NCBI RefSeq assembly: GCF_000769915.1
Contig: NZ_JRLV01000011.1
Location: 59,923 to 123,922 of the forward strand
Length of the DNA: 64,000 nt
Source: Flavobacterium beibuense F44-8
Lineage (GTDB): Bacteria; Bacteroidota; Bacteroidia; Flavobacteriales; Flavobacteriaceae
Direction of reading: 5' to 3'
This document shows, one piece after another, positions 1 through 9,878 of the stretch (within the stretch, counting starts at the first letter, position 1; every line of letters begins with the position of its first letter). The notes beneath the pieces are model-generated. The model did not search any database. It was given only the letters and a program-made list of their open reading frames with translations, and was not told the origin of the DNA. Position numbers and translations under genes: made by a program.

Positions 1-114
1 TAAAAAAAATACAATAAATGATAAACATTATTTAAAAACCAACTTCAATCCTTCCTTTATTAGTAGTATTGTAAATAATTAAATATTATTTAATTATTTA
101 CATGTATTTTAATA

Positions 115-885
115 CTATTTTTTGGTATTAAAACACATTTCCATCATTTTATACAATTCCGGGTGCTTACGTTTCAATAAATCAGGACGTTCAAAAAAAT
201 ACTCTGATGCTACCGCAAAAAACTCTGCCTGATTTGTACCTCCATACTGGCGAATATCTGACTTGTCATCATTAATAGCTTCCATTTTTTTATGTATCAA
301 ATCTAACCACGGTATTGAATATTGATGTCCCAGTAGTTTTTCGGGAACTCCGTCTACAAGTCCGTCCATTTTATCAATTAAGTGCACAAACTCGTGTATA
401 CCTGTATTCCCTTTATCTGTAGTATTAGAAAAACCGTGATATAAAGCTTTTCGGGACAAAATCATTTGGTTTTCAAACCTACCTGTACCTACCAGTCCGC
501 CTATATTACGTGATTGGGCAGTATCGGCAAATTCAAGGTCTTCATTAAAATAATCAGGATACAGCAATACACCGCTAAGGTTATAATAATGCCATTCGGT
601 AAAACCAAAAACAGGAATAACCGCACTACAGGCTACCAGTATTTTATCTAAATCGGTTACCTCAAGCTGTACACCTTCAATATACACCTCACTAAGAAAC
701 TGCATAATACGCTTTTGAAATTCGGCTTGTCTCTCAGGTGTCAGATTACGATAAAACAATACATTATCCAGTAATAACTGATGCCAATGTGGCGGAAAAG
801 GTTTTGCAACTGCCTTTTTAGGCTTTTTAAGAATAAAGAAAAGTGCGATGATTATAATTATCGCAACAGGTATGATGTAGTTCAT
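115..885 (-). CDS. MtfA-like zinc-dependent peptidase
   Basis: This 256-residue protein has one N-terminal hydrophobic segment (about residues 3-19) followed by a soluble domain. The domain contains HEFVH (HExxH zinc-binding and catalytic motif) and a downstream AEFFAVASEYFF helix whose Glu would be the third metal ligand, the arrangement of the MtfA (M90) peptidase family. E. coli MtfA is a cytosolic peptidase linked to the Mlc glucose regulator; that role cannot be transferred here. The membrane anchor is common in Bacteroidota members. It is transcribed away from the trp operon and appears monocistronic. The family call is firm; the substrate is unknown. Confidence 0.85.
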   Translation of the reverse strand: MNYIIPVAIIIIIALFFILKKPKKAVAKPFPPHWHQLLLDNVLFYRNLTPERQAEFQKRIMQFLSEVYIEGVQLEVTDLDKILVACSAVIPVFGFTEWHYYNLSGVLLYPDYFNEDLEFADTAQSRNIGGLVGTGRFENQMILSRKALYHGFSNTTDKGNTGIHEFVHLIDKMDGLVDGVPEKLLGHQYSIPWLDLIHKKMEAINDDKSDIRQYGGTNQAEFFAVASEYFFERPDLLKRKHPELYKMMEMCFNTKK

Positions 886-1101
886 GAATGCTTATTTGCC
901 ATAAAGATAATATTAAGATTTTATATAGGATTAAATTTATCAATATGGCATTAAGTAAAAAACCATTCCTTATTTTAAAAATTGCCATTATAGTAAAAGT
1001 ATTACAAATCACTTTTTTCGACAGGATTATTACTTTTTCCCACCAAAAAAATAATAAAGTTTTTTGATATGTAATTTATTTGTTTTAATGTTGCATTAAA
1101 T

Positions 1102-1164
1102 ATGACAACAAATATCCTAAATAATAACTGGTGGTGGTTTACAATAAATATTGTGAACAGCTAA
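1102..1164 (+). CDS. trpL: trp operon leader peptide (20 aa, three consecutive Trp)
   Basis: A 20-codon reading frame starts with ATG at 1102 and ends with TAA at 1162-1164. Codons 10-12 are TGG-TGG-TGG (1129-1137), followed by a Phe codon. It lies directly upstream of a strong intrinsic terminator and of trpE. The end of the frame (GTGAACAGC, 1153-1161) is complementary to 1206-1214, which forms part of the terminator stem. A ribosome stalled at the Trp codons would leave 1153-1161 free to form an antiterminator, while one reaching the stop codon would mask it. This is the geometry of classical trp attenuation. The peptide itself probably has no other role. Confidence 0.9.
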   Translation: MTTNILNNNWWWFTINIVNS

Positions 1165-1201
1165 GTTATTATATACACTCAAAGGATACCAATATACACG
1201 G

Positions 1202-1236
1202 GCCCGCTGTTCACTAACAGCGGGCTTTTTGTTTTT
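1202..1236 (+). terminator. trp attenuator terminator hairpin
   Basis: Perfect 10-bp stem (1202-1211 with 1216-1225) with a 4-base loop, followed by T5-G-T5. It sits between trpL and trpE. The left arm overlaps the segment 1206-1214 that can instead pair with 1153-1161 in the leader peptide, so terminator and antiterminator are mutually exclusive. I could not place a convincing -33/-7 promoter upstream: the region 1050-1095 holds only imperfect matches. Confidence 0.92.
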
Positions 1237-1259
1237 AATTCACTCCTAAATCTAACGAT

Positions 1260-2696
1260 ATGAACACAAAAAAAATGTATTCATGCTATAAAAAAATTTC
1301 TTCAGATACGCTGACTCCCATACAGGTATACCTCAGGGTAAGGGATAGTTTTGAGAAACCGTTACTGCTTGAAAACTCAGAAATACTAAACAGAAAACAC
1401 GGTTATTCCTACATTTGCCTTAATCCGCTTTCCAGTATCCAAATTGAAGATAAAGCTTTTTATATAGACAATGAAAAGGTTGATAGTAATCAAAGTATTA
1501 CCGACTTCATTTCTAACTATATCAAGTCTTTCTCTGTTGAAAAATTCAATTTCCCTTTTACCTCAAACGGACTGTTTGGATATACCGGATATGACACAAT
1601 ACAATATGCCGAAGATATTAAACTGAATAAATCGGGCGAAAGCATACCTACCCTTTTCTATGCTATTTATCAGTATGTTTTGGTTTTTGATCATCAGTAT
1701 GACGAACTTTATATATTCTCCCACCATACAGAACAGGAAACAGCTGAAAGTAACCTTGACAATATCAGCTCACATATAGTAAACAAGCCTGCTAACGTAT
1801 ACGACTTTTATACCATAGGCACTGAAGAAACCGAGATTGATGACAACAGTTTCAAAGACATGGTTAGTACTGCAAAAAAACACTGCCTGCGCGGAGATGT
1901 TTTTCAAATGGTACTTTCCAGAAAATTTACCCAACATTTTAACGGTGATGAGTTTAACGTATACAGGGCTTTGCGTAGTATAAACCCTTCACCATATCTT
2001 TTTTACCTGGATTACGGTAGCTTTAAACTGTTTGGTTCATCTCCCGAGTCTCAAATCATTGTAAAAGATAATAAGCTTACAGTACACCCTATAGCAGGAA
2101 CTGTAAAGCGAAGTGGTGATGAAACCGAAGACTTACTTGCTGCCGAAAGACTAAAAAACGATCCTAAAGAAAATGCCGAACATGTTATGCTTGTAGATCT
2201 TGCCCGTAATGATCTTAGTAAAAATGCTACCGGTGTTACTGTAAATTATTACAAAGAGCTTCACTCCTACTCCCATGTTATTCATATGGTGTCGGAAGTT
2301 TCGGGAGAGCTGAGAGAAAACCATCAGGCATATAACGCCTTACTAGATGCCTTCCCTGCCGGTACATTAAGCGGAGCTCCTAAACACAAGGCTATGCAGC
2401 TTATCCATGAGTATGAAACATCCGGGCGTAGTTTTTACGGTGGCAGTGTGGGGTACATCGACTTTAATAATCAAACCCAGCATGCTATTATTATCCGTTC
2501 GTTTTTAAGTAAAAACAACATACTGCACTATCAGGCAGGTGCAGGTATAGTACATTCATCCAATGAAGAAAGCGAACTACAGGAAGTAAACAATAAGATA
2601 AATGCATTAAGGAAAGCTATCCAAAATGCCAATTCAAACAATAATTTAAAAATGATTAATAAAACAGAAGATGAAACGGTTGCTAATATTAGATAA
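1260..2696 (+). CDS. trpE: Anthranilate synthase component I
   Basis: The protein converts chorismate plus ammonia or glutamine (with TrpG) to anthranilate, the first committed step of tryptophan synthesis. It has 478 residues, the usual length. The N-terminal LLENSE segment corresponds to the LLES-type motif that binds feedback tryptophan. The C-terminal chorismate-binding domain shows PIAGTVKRSGDETED, GTLSGAPKHKAM and QAGAGIVHSSNEESE. It is the first structural gene after the attenuator, and its last 26 bases overlap trpG. Confidence 0.97.
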   Translation: MNTKKMYSCYKKISSDTLTPIQVYLRVRDSFEKPLLLENSEILNRKHGYSYICLNPLSSIQIEDKAFYIDNEKVDSNQSITDFISNYIKSFSVEKFNFPFTSNGLFGYTGYDTIQYAEDIKLNKSGESIPTLFYAIYQYVLVFDHQYDELYIFSHHTEQETAESNLDNISSHIVNKPANVYDFYTIGTEETEIDDNSFKDMVSTAKKHCLRGDVFQMVLSRKFTQHFNGDEFNVYRALRSINPSPYLFYLDYGSFKLFGSSPESQIIVKDNKLTVHPIAGTVKRSGDETEDLLAAERLKNDPKENAEHVMLVDLARNDLSKNATGVTVNYYKELHSYSHVIHMVSEVSGELRENHQAYNALLDAFPAGTLSGAPKHKAMQLIHEYETSGRSFYGGSVGYIDFNNQTQHAIIIRSFLSKNNILHYQAGAGIVHSSNEESELQEVNNKINALRKAIQNANSNNNLKMINKTEDETVANIR

Positions 2697-3240
2697 TTAT
2701 GACAGCTTCACTTACAACCTTGTTCAGCTTATAGAACAGGTAAGTGATATGGAGTTTGAAGTACACCGAAACGATAAAATTGCCCTTGAGGATATAAATC
2801 GTTTTGATAAAATACTTCTGTCTCCCGGTCCCGGTATTCCCCGTGAAGCAGGTTTACTGCCAGATATTATTAAAACCTACGGTAAAACCAAAAGTATTTT
2901 TGGAGTTTGCCTTGGGCTACAGGCTATTGGTGAGGCTTATGGGGGGAAACTTAAAAATCAGGAACAGGTATTTCATGGTATTGCTACAAACATTACTATC
3001 ACTAATACTGATACTATTTTTAACGACTGCCCTAATAGCTTTTTAGCCGGACGTTACCACTCATGGACCATAGATAACAACTTTTTACCCGATACTCTTG
3101 AAGTCACAGCTACAGATGACAAAGGGAATATTATGGCCATAAAGCACAAAACACTTGATGTTCGCGGTGTGCAGTTCCACCCTGAATCGGTACTGTCTCA
3201 ATACGGTAAACAAATACTTCACAGCTGGCTTAGCGCCTAA
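2671..3240 (+). CDS. trpG: Anthranilate synthase component II (glutamine amidotransferase)
   Basis: The 189-residue class I glutamine amidotransferase supplies ammonia to TrpE. Visible motifs are the N-terminal LLILDNYDSFTYNL, the oxyanion strand LSPGPGIP, the nucleophile GVCLGLQ (Cys) and the His of GVQFHPES. The start ATG at 2671 lies inside the trpE 3' end, so the two subunits are probably translationally coupled. It is a stand-alone amidotransferase and is not fused to trpD. Confidence 0.96.
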   Translation: MKRLLILDNYDSFTYNLVQLIEQVSDMEFEVHRNDKIALEDINRFDKILLSPGPGIPREAGLLPDIIKTYGKTKSIFGVCLGLQAIGEAYGGKLKNQEQVFHGIATNITITNTDTIFNDCPNSFLAGRYHSWTIDNNFLPDTLEVTATDDKGNIMAIKHKTLDVRGVQFHPESVLSQYGKQILHSWLSA

Positions 3241-3334
3241 CTCTACCCTTCCATATAACTAATTGGCTCAGCCAAAAAAATAAAGGTGATTTACTCACCC
3301 AGGATAACTATTGCCTAAACTTAAATGAAATAAC

Positions 3335-4321
3335 ATGAAAACATATTTGGAAAAACTATATCAATATCAAACGCTTAGCAGCAACGAAGCCTATAATGCA
3401 CTGGAGCAGATTGCTACAGGGAAGGTAAATCCCAGCCAAATTGCATCGTTCATTACCGTATACCTAATGAGAAGCATGACAACAGAGGAACTTAACGGAT
3501 TTAGCAATGCCTTGTTACAACTGTGCATCCCTGTCTCCTTTGAGCAGGAAGTAATGGATGTTTGCGGTACAGGTGGCGATGGTAAAAATACTTTTAACAT
3601 CTCTACCATTACGGCACTTATAGTGGCTACTTATGGGATACCTGTAGCAAAACACGGCAATTACGGAGTTTCATCTGTAAGCGGTTCGTCAAATGTATTG
3701 GAATATTTGGGGTATTCATTCACCAATGATCTTGATGTGCTAAAAAAGCAAATGGACAACTACAACATCTGCTTTTTACATGCCCCTTTGTTTCACCCTA
3801 CACTTAAACATGCTGCTGCGGTAAGGAAAGAACTGGGGATAAAAACCTTTTTCAACATGCTGGGTCCTTTAATTAATCCGGCGTTTCCTGAAAACAGAAT
3901 GATTGGTGTATACCATGCCGAAATAGGCCGTAACTACCACTACCTGCTACAACAACAGGAATGCAAATATGCCATAGTACACTCTATTGACGGTTATGAT
4001 GAGATCTCTACCACGGGCGATTTTAAACTGTTTAGCCGTAAAGGTGAAGAGCAAATCAGTATGCGCGACCTTACCATTCCTACCGCTTCTCCAGAGGCAT
4101 TATTTGGAGGGCATAGTGTAAAGGACGCCGCCGATATTTTCATCAATATCATTAAAGGCGAAGGGACATCTGTACAAAACAATGCCATTGCAGTAAATGC
4201 GGGTATAGCGATTGAGTCGGCTACCGGGAAAGACAGGCTTTCAAGTATTGCCCAAGCCAGGGAAATTATAGAAAGCGGGAAAGCATACCACACATTTAAA
4301 CAACTTATAAACAGTAATTAA
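3335..4321 (+). CDS. trpD: Anthranilate phosphoribosyltransferase
   Basis: It transfers phosphoribose from PRPP to anthranilate, the second step of the branch. The 328-residue protein has the diagnostic GTGGDGKNTFNIST phosphoribosyl-binding motif and KHGNYGVSSVSGSSNVLE. A 94-base gap separates it from trpG, the only sizeable gap in the operon. The gap contains two small inverted repeats (near 3263-3275 and 3287-3301) but no T-run, so it may affect mRNA processing and is unlikely to terminate transcription. Confidence 0.96.
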   Translation: MKTYLEKLYQYQTLSSNEAYNALEQIATGKVNPSQIASFITVYLMRSMTTEELNGFSNALLQLCIPVSFEQEVMDVCGTGGDGKNTFNISTITALIVATYGIPVAKHGNYGVSSVSGSSNVLEYLGYSFTNDLDVLKKQMDNYNICFLHAPLFHPTLKHAAAVRKELGIKTFFNMLGPLINPAFPENRMIGVYHAEIGRNYHYLLQQQECKYAIVHSIDGYDEISTTGDFKLFSRKGEEQISMRDLTIPTASPEALFGGHSVKDAADIFINIIKGEGTSVQNNAIAVNAGIAIESATGKDRLSSIAQAREIIESGKAYHTFKQLINSN

Positions 4322-4322
4322 C

Positions 4323-5141
4323 ATGGATATTTTAGATAAAATAATTGAACATAAAAAGAAAGAGGTTGCAGAGAGAAAAGGTCTCTTTCCTATAAAACTA
4401 CTGGAAAACAGTATCTACTTTAACAGCCCTACAGTATCCTTAAAGCACTATTTACAGTGTAAGGACAGCGTTGGTATTATAGCCGAAATTAAACGTAAAT
4501 CTCCGTCAAAAGGTAATATAAACCCTTATGTAGATGTAGAGAGAACATCTATTGGCTATATGCAGGCAGGTGCCAGTGTTTTATCTATACTTACTGATAA
4601 TACTTTTTTTGGTGGGAATAATAGTGATTTGACAACCGCCCGTAAGTTTAATTACTGCCCTATTTTAAGGAAAGATTTTATAGTTGATGAGTACCAAATT
4701 ATTGAGGCTAAATCTATAGGTGCCGATGCCATACTCCTACTGGCAAATGTTCTGACTAAAGAAGAATGTAAAGCATTTACAACCCTAGCCCATCAGCTTG
4801 GTTTAGAGGTACTATTGGAAACTCATACCCTTAACCAACTGGAGTATTACTTACCGGAAACAGATGTTTTAGGAATCAACAACCGTGATTTAAAAACCTT
4901 TACGGTTAATATTGAGCGTTCGTTAGAACTTGCAGTTCATCTACCTAATAGTGTTGTAAAAGTATCTGAAAGCGGAATTAAAACAGCCGATGATATACTA
5001 CTACTCAAAGAAAACGGATTTCATGGTTTCCTTATGGGAGAGCAGTTTATGAAACATGCCAAACCCGAAAAAGCCTGCTACGAACTTATCCTTCAGGTAC
5101 AACATGCTTTAAACCTTAAAACTGTAAGTCATGAAAATTAA
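4323..5141 (+). CDS. trpC: Indole-3-glycerol-phosphate synthase
   Basis: The 272-residue TIM barrel closes the indole ring from CdRP. Visible motifs are IAEIKRKSPSKGNI (catalytic Lys), LRKDFIVDEYQI and LGINNRDLKTF, with the phosphate-binding end VSESGI. The start is one base after the trpD stop, and its end overlaps trpF by 11 bases. TrpC and TrpF are separate genes here, unlike the enterobacterial fusion. Confidence 0.96.
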   Translation: MDILDKIIEHKKKEVAERKGLFPIKLLENSIYFNSPTVSLKHYLQCKDSVGIIAEIKRKSPSKGNINPYVDVERTSIGYMQAGASVLSILTDNTFFGGNNSDLTTARKFNYCPILRKDFIVDEYQIIEAKSIGADAILLLANVLTKEECKAFTTLAHQLGLEVLLETHTLNQLEYYLPETDVLGINNRDLKTFTVNIERSLELAVHLPNSVVKVSESGIKTADDILLLKENGFHGFLMGEQFMKHAKPEKACYELILQVQHALNLKTVSHEN

Positions 5142-5748
5142 AGTATGTGGGTTAAAAGACCCGACCAACGTAGCACAGGTAACAGGTTTGGAGCCTGACT
5201 ATATGGGATTCATTTTTTATAAAGAATCTAAAAGGTATGCTGCACCAACTATTAATGAGAAAGTGATGGCTAAAATCCCAAAAAATATAACCAAAGTGGG
5301 AGTATTTGTAAATGAAACGGAAAAAAACATTATCAACCTTATTAAAAAATACAATTTGGATAGCGTTCAGTTACATGGTGATGAATCGGTAGAGATGTGT
5401 GACAAAATCCAAAAGTATGCCCCTGTAATAAAGGCCTTTGGGATAAACAGCTCGTTTGATTTTAATAGCTGTAAGGAATATGAGGGAGTAACCGACTTAT
5501 TTCTGTTTGATACGTCCACAGAAAATTATGGCGGTAGCGGAAAACCATTTGACCACAACCTACTTAAAGGATATGATTTAGAGACTCCGTTTTTAATAAG
5601 TGGCGGACTCGACCTTAAAACAGCCACAGCACTTATTGAAACTCCTATTCATCCCAAATGCATAGGTATAGATGTAAACAGCAGGTTTGAACAGCCAAAC
5701 GGTATGAAGGATATAACACTTTTAAAACAATTATTCAGCAGAGTATGA
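5131..5748 (+). CDS. trpF: Phosphoribosylanthranilate isomerase
   Basis: The 205-residue TIM-barrel isomerase converts PRA to CdRP. It begins [13 protein letters not shown], where the Cys is the catalytic base of the family. [18 protein letters not shown] and [12 protein letters not shown] are also typical. Its stop overlaps the trpB start by four bases (ATGA type), which suggests translational coupling. Confidence 0.96.
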   Translation: MKIKVCGLKDPTNVAQVTGLEPDYMGFIFYKESKRYAAPTINEKVMAKIPKNITKVGVFVNETEKNIINLIKKYNLDSVQLHGDESVEMCDKIQKYAPVIKAFGINSSFDFNSCKEYEGVTDLFLFDTSTENYGGSGKPFDHNLLKGYDLETPFLISGGLDLKTATALIETPIHPKCIGIDVNSRFEQPNGMKDITLLKQLFSRV

Positions 5749-6944
5749 AAACACAATATCATATAAACGACAAAGGTTTTTACGGCGATTTTGGCGGTGC
5801 CTATATCCCCGAATTGCTGCACAGTAATGTTGAGGAACTTCTTCAAAATTATAAGACGGTACTAAATGACGATAAATTTAAAGAAGAACTTAAAACCCTG
5901 TTAAGGGATTATGTAGGCAGGCCAAGTCCGCTTTACTATTCCAATAGGCTCTCACAAAAATATGGTGCACAAATCTACCTGAAACGTGAGGACCTTAACC
6001 ATACCGGTGCCCATAAAATAAACAATACTATAGGGCAAATACTACTGGCAAAGCACCTTAACAAAAAACGCATTATTGCAGAAACCGGTGCAGGACAGCA
6101 TGGTGTTGCCACCGCTACGGTATGTGCTTTACTGGGACTTCCGTGTATTGTGTATATGGGAGAAACAGACATTAAAAGACAGGCCCCTAACGTTGAGAAA
6201 ATGCGTCTACTGGGCGCGGAAGTCCGTCCTGCCCTTAGCGGAAGTAAAACCCTTAAGGACGCTACAAACGAAGCTATTAGGGACTGGATAAATAACCCGG
6301 AAGATACTTATTACATTATAGGATCGGTAGTGGGACCGCATCCCTACCCTGATATGGTAGCTCAATTCCAGTCGGTAATAAGTGAGGAAATAAAACAACA
6401 GCTAAAAGAAAAAACAGGAAATGAAAATCCTGATTATGTAATAGCCTGCATTGGTGGTGGTAGTAATGCTGCAGGGGCTTTTTATCATTTTATTGATGAA
6501 CCTAGTGTAAAACTAATTGCTGCCGAAGCCGCAGGAAAAGGCATCGATACTAATCATACGGCTGCTTCCATCTCCATAGGTACTACCGGAATCATTCATG
6601 GGAGTAAAACCCTGATGATGCAAACCAGCGACGGACAAATAGTTGAGCCTTACAGTATATCTGCCGGATTGGATTATCCCGGTGTGGGGCCTATGCATGC
6701 TCATTTAGCCGAAACAGGCAGGGTTAAAGTAATTGCTATAACCGACAGCGATGCGCTCTCAGCAGGATATGAACTGTGTAAACTGGAAGGGATTATCCCT
6801 GCTCTGGAAAGTGCTCATGCCCTTGCCTGCCTTAACCACATCTCTTTTAAGGAAGATGATGTAGTGGTTATTAACCTATCTGGTCGTGGCGATAAAGATT
6901 TAGAAACTTACACAAAACACTTACCTCATGGAAAACAGAATTGA
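5745..6944 (+). CDS. trpB: Tryptophan synthase beta subunit
   Basis: The 399-residue PLP enzyme condenses indole with serine. [15 protein letters not shown] carries the PLP lysine (HK), GGGSNAAG is the phosphate-binding loop, and [12 protein letters not shown] closes the C-terminus. It is canonical TrpB1 in length and pairs with the adjacent alpha subunit, whose start overlaps this gene by 17 bases. Confidence 0.98.
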   Translation: MKTQYHINDKGFYGDFGGAYIPELLHSNVEELLQNYKTVLNDDKFKEELKTLLRDYVGRPSPLYYSNRLSQKYGAQIYLKREDLNHTGAHKINNTIGQILLAKHLNKKRIIAETGAGQHGVATATVCALLGLPCIVYMGETDIKRQAPNVEKMRLLGAEVRPALSGSKTLKDATNEAIRDWINNPEDTYYIIGSVVGPHPYPDMVAQFQSVISEEIKQQLKEKTGNENPDYVIACIGGGSNAAGAFYHFIDEPSVKLIAAEAAGKGIDTNHTAASISIGTTGIIHGSKTLMMQTSDGQIVEPYSISAGLDYPGVGPMHAHLAETGRVKVIAITDSDALSAGYELCKLEGIIPALESAHALACLNHISFKEDDVVVINLSGRGDKDLETYTKHLPHGKQN

Positions 6945-7719
6945 TTCATTATTTAAATATAAGTCGGGAACCGTACTATCAGTGTACTTTACGGCAGGTT
7001 ACCCCAACCTGAACGACACCCTTACAATAGCAAAAGAACTGGAAGCTAATGGTGTAGATATGCTTGAAATTGGCATCCCGTTTAGTGATCCGTTGGCAGA
7101 TGGTCCCATTATACAAAACAGCAGTAAAATAGCTATACAAAACGGAATGTGTATTGAACTGTTACTGGAACAATTAATTACACTAAGGAAACATATCTCT
7201 ATTCCTGTACTACTTATGGGGTATTACAATCCTATGCTGCAATATGGAGTTGTCTCTTTCTTAGAAAAAATAGCTGCTATTGGTATTGACGGACTCATAC
7301 TACCCGATATGCCCATAGAGGAATATCAGGAGAATTATGAAGCTGATTTTAAACGGTTAAACCTAAAAAACATTCTGCTTATTACCCCACAGACTTCTGA
7401 CATCCGAATAAGATACATCGACTCTGTTTCGGGAGGTTTTATCTATGTGGTATCATCATCAGCAACAACCGGAGGACATACTGATTTTTCAGAAAAACGT
7501 GAAGCCTATCTCAGTAAAATCAGCTCCATGAAATTAAACAATCCTTGTGTTGTAGGTTTTGGTATTCAAAACAAAGAAGATGTAAAACAGGTAGGTAAGT
7601 ATGCTGACGGAACAATTATAGGTACGGCATTTATTAATGCCATAGCACAGGGAGAGCTCAAACAACAAATTAAAAATTTCATTAAAACAGTAAGCCATGA
7701 TACTGCAGTTAGAACATAA
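6928..7719 (+). CDS. trpA: Tryptophan synthase alpha subunit
   Basis: The 263-residue TIM barrel cleaves indole-3-glycerol phosphate. The catalytic Glu lies in [16 protein letters not shown], the catalytic Asp region is [10 protein letters not shown], and [11 protein letters not shown] is also typical. The end overlaps the DAHP synthase start by 23 bases, placing the next gene on the same transcript. Confidence 0.97.
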   Translation: MENRIDSLFKYKSGTVLSVYFTAGYPNLNDTLTIAKELEANGVDMLEIGIPFSDPLADGPIIQNSSKIAIQNGMCIELLLEQLITLRKHISIPVLLMGYYNPMLQYGVVSFLEKIAAIGIDGLILPDMPIEEYQENYEADFKRLNLKNILLITPQTSDIRIRYIDSVSGGFIYVVSSSATTGGHTDFSEKREAYLSKISSMKLNNPCVVGFGIQNKEDVKQVGKYADGTIIGTAFINAIAQGELKQQIKNFIKTVSHDTAVRT

Positions 7720-8695
7720 TACAGAACCAAAAGATATACTCTCCTTAACTGAAACCATAGCAGGACTGGGGTATAAATCTACTCATGTAAAAACACAGCG
7801 GGAAAATTACCTTATATGTATTGGTAACAAAGAAATAGACATAAGGCAACTGGGGCATTTACCGGTTGTGAAAGATATACATCGTGTTTCCGATCAATAC
7901 AAACTGGTTTCCCGTAAATGGAAAACCAACTATACATCAATAAACTTAGGGGATGATGTATATATTGGTGGCAAAGAGAAAACTATAATAGCAGGTCCCT
8001 GTTCTATTGAAAGCGAAGATCAGGCTGAAAGTATTGCCGAACACCTTTCACAACAAGGTATTAAAATAATGCGTGGAGGTGTATTTAAACCCCGAAGCTC
8101 TCCATATGCTTTTAGAGGATTAGGCCTTGAAGGAATGAAACTATTTCACAACGCCTGTAAAAAAAGGGGTATTAAAATTATTACCGAAGTAATGCAGGCC
8201 TCACAAATTGAGGAACTCTATCCGTACATAGACATTTTTCAGGTGGGTGCCCGTAATTCCCAAAACTACAACCTGCTGGATGCACTTGGGGAAAGTGACA
8301 AGCCTGTTATGATAAAAAGGGGAATTAGCGGTAGTATTGATGAGTTGTTGTATTCTGCCGAATATGTGTTTAGTGCCGGTAACGAAGATATTATTTTATG
8401 TGAAAGAGGTATAAGAACCTTTGAAACCAGCTATAGGAATACCTTTGATATTAACGCCATACAGGTTTTAAAGGATAAAACGCATTTGCCTGTACTTGCC
8501 GATCCTTCTCACGGTGTAGGGATAAGAGATTATGTTCCGGGTATTGCACTTGCCGCTATTGTTGCCGGAGCAGACGGAGTGATATATGAAGTACATCCTT
8601 CTCCGGAAAGAGCACTGTCTGACGGACAGCAAACACTTAATTTTCAGGAATCAGAAGCTTTAATACAAAAAATTAAAGTCTTAGAAAAACTGTAA
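7697..8695 (+). CDS. aroF: 3-deoxy-7-phosphoheptulonate (DAHP) synthase
   Basis: It catalyses the entry step of the shikimate pathway from PEP and erythrose 4-phosphate. The 332-residue protein has an N-terminal ferredoxin-like domain (about 1-75), as in the Thermotoga/Bacillus-like type I-beta enzymes where it confers allosteric control. The KDSA-like barrel follows, with IIAGPCSIES, KPRSSPYAFRG, VMIKRGISGS and LADPSHGVG. As the last gene of the trp operon its expression should follow tryptophan attenuation. Which amino acid inhibits it cannot be read from sequence. Confidence 0.94.
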   Translation: MILQLEHNTEPKDILSLTETIAGLGYKSTHVKTQRENYLICIGNKEIDIRQLGHLPVVKDIHRVSDQYKLVSRKWKTNYTSINLGDDVYIGGKEKTIIAGPCSIESEDQAESIAEHLSQQGIKIMRGGVFKPRSSPYAFRGLGLEGMKLFHNACKKRGIKIITEVMQASQIEELYPYIDIFQVGARNSQNYNLLDALGESDKPVMIKRGISGSIDELLYSAEYVFSAGNEDIILCERGIRTFETSYRNTFDINAIQVLKDKTHLPVLADPSHGVGIRDYVPGIALAAIVAGADGVIYEVHPSPERALSDGQQTLNFQESEALIQKIKVLEKL

Positions 8696-8715
8696 CAGGT
8701 TAAGGGTGTTCCAAA

Positions 8716-8756
8716 TAAAAAAACATCTAAACCATAGTGATTTAGATGTTTTTTAT
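8716..8756. terminator. Bidirectional terminator after the trp operon
   Basis: An A/T-flanked hairpin with an 11-bp perfect stem (8721-8731 with 8741-8751), flanked by A5 on the left and T5 on the right. It works on both strands and separates the trp operon from the convergent DUF808 gene. Confidence 0.88.
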
Positions 8757-8784
8757 GTTTAACCCTTAAAGTTAAAAAGGATGA

Positions 8785-9651
8785 TTATTTCTTTTTAAAA
8801 AGTGATATTACTTTCTTAATACCGGTAATAAGTGCTACAGTCACCAAACCGGCAATCAAACCTGCTGCTGTTTCTTTCACTATCGATGGCAAATCCGGGT
8901 ATATATGGTGAAGGTAATCTATATTATGAACAAATATACCTCCTGCAACCAAAACAAGTGCAATAGTACCTATTACAGCAAGAAACCTGATGGTTAAAGG
9001 TAAAAGCTTAATTAAGGTTTTACCAATAGCTGTAAAAAAACTACTTCCCTTAGAGTATTTTATCAGTTTATAACCTGTATCATCCATCCTTACAATAACA
9101 GCTACAAGTCCGTACACACCAACTGTTGCCAAAAACGCTACAATAGTAACTGTTACAATTTGTATGGTAAGGCTTTTGTCTAAAACAGTACCCAATGCAA
9201 TTATCACAATCTCTATAGAAAGAATAAAATCGGTAGTAATGGCTGCTTTAATTTTGTTTTTCTCCATATCAACAGGAGCAACTTCTTTCAGTTCGGCAGC
9301 TTCTTTATGATCTGAATGATGGAAAAAATACTCTATTATTTTTTCTACCCCTTCATAAGCAAGATAAAATCCGCCTAGTATCAAAATTACTTTAATGGCT
9401 ATTGGGAAAAATGCATTTAAAAGTAAAGCGATAGGAATTATTATCAGTTTATTGATAAACGATCCCTTAGTTATAGCCCAAAGCACAGGCAGCTCTCTAG
9501 ACGATACAAAGCCTGTAGCCTTCTCGGCATTAACCGCAAGGTCATCACCTAATATACCTGCCGTTTTTTCTGTCGCTACTTTACTTGCAACAGCAACATC
9601 ATCCATAAGGGCAGCTATATCATCTAAAACTGCAAAAATACCTGAAGCCAT
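8785..9651 (-). CDS. DUF808 (YedI-like) inner-membrane protein
   Basis: The 288-residue protein starts MASGIFAVLDDIAALMDDVA, the hallmark of the DUF808/YedI family. It has several hydrophobic segments, a loop rich in acidic residues and His near residues 110-125, and ends in a Lys-rich tail. The family has no established function. It is a single gene, convergent with the trp operon and divergent from the TetR gene. Confidence 0.88.
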   Translation of the reverse strand: MASGIFAVLDDIAALMDDVAVASKVATEKTAGILGDDLAVNAEKATGFVSSRELPVLWAITKGSFINKLIIIPIALLLNAFFPIAIKVILILGGFYLAYEGVEKIIEYFFHHSDHKEAAELKEVAPVDMEKNKIKAAITTDFILSIEIVIIALGTVLDKSLTIQIVTVTIVAFLATVGVYGLVAVIVRMDDTGYKLIKYSKGSSFFTAIGKTLIKLLPLTIRFLAVIGTIALVLVAGGIFVHNIDYLHHIYPDLPSIVKETAAGLIAGLVTVALITGIKKVISLFKKK

Positions 9652-9852
9652 AATTTATCTTTTAAGAGGTGCAAAAATATAAATTTAGTAGTGCATTACT
9701 TAATTATTTTAATACTACAGTAAAGAAATTTAAATCAAAATGAGTAACTTAAATCATGTTATTAAAAACAAATTCAATAATTTAACCTTTACAAAACCAA
9801 CTAAATAAACGTTAAAATTAAATTTAAAATTCATTTTTAAAAGTATTACTAT

Positions 9853-9860
9853 TATTTTTG
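9853..9860 (+). promoter_or_regulatory. Flavobacterial -7 element upstream of tetR
   Basis: TATTTTTG matches the Bacteroidota -7 consensus TAnnTTTG. No clear TTTG -33 box was found about 20 bases upstream, only a T-run. Its position supports translation starting at the ATG at 9879, because a TTG start at 9858 would lie inside the promoter. Confidence 0.5.
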
Positions 9861-9878
9861 CATGTAAATATTTCAAAA

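Noticed and set aside
9858..9878. TTG start for the TetR regulator
   Set aside because: It overlaps the TATTTTTG -7 element, so it would not be on the transcript.
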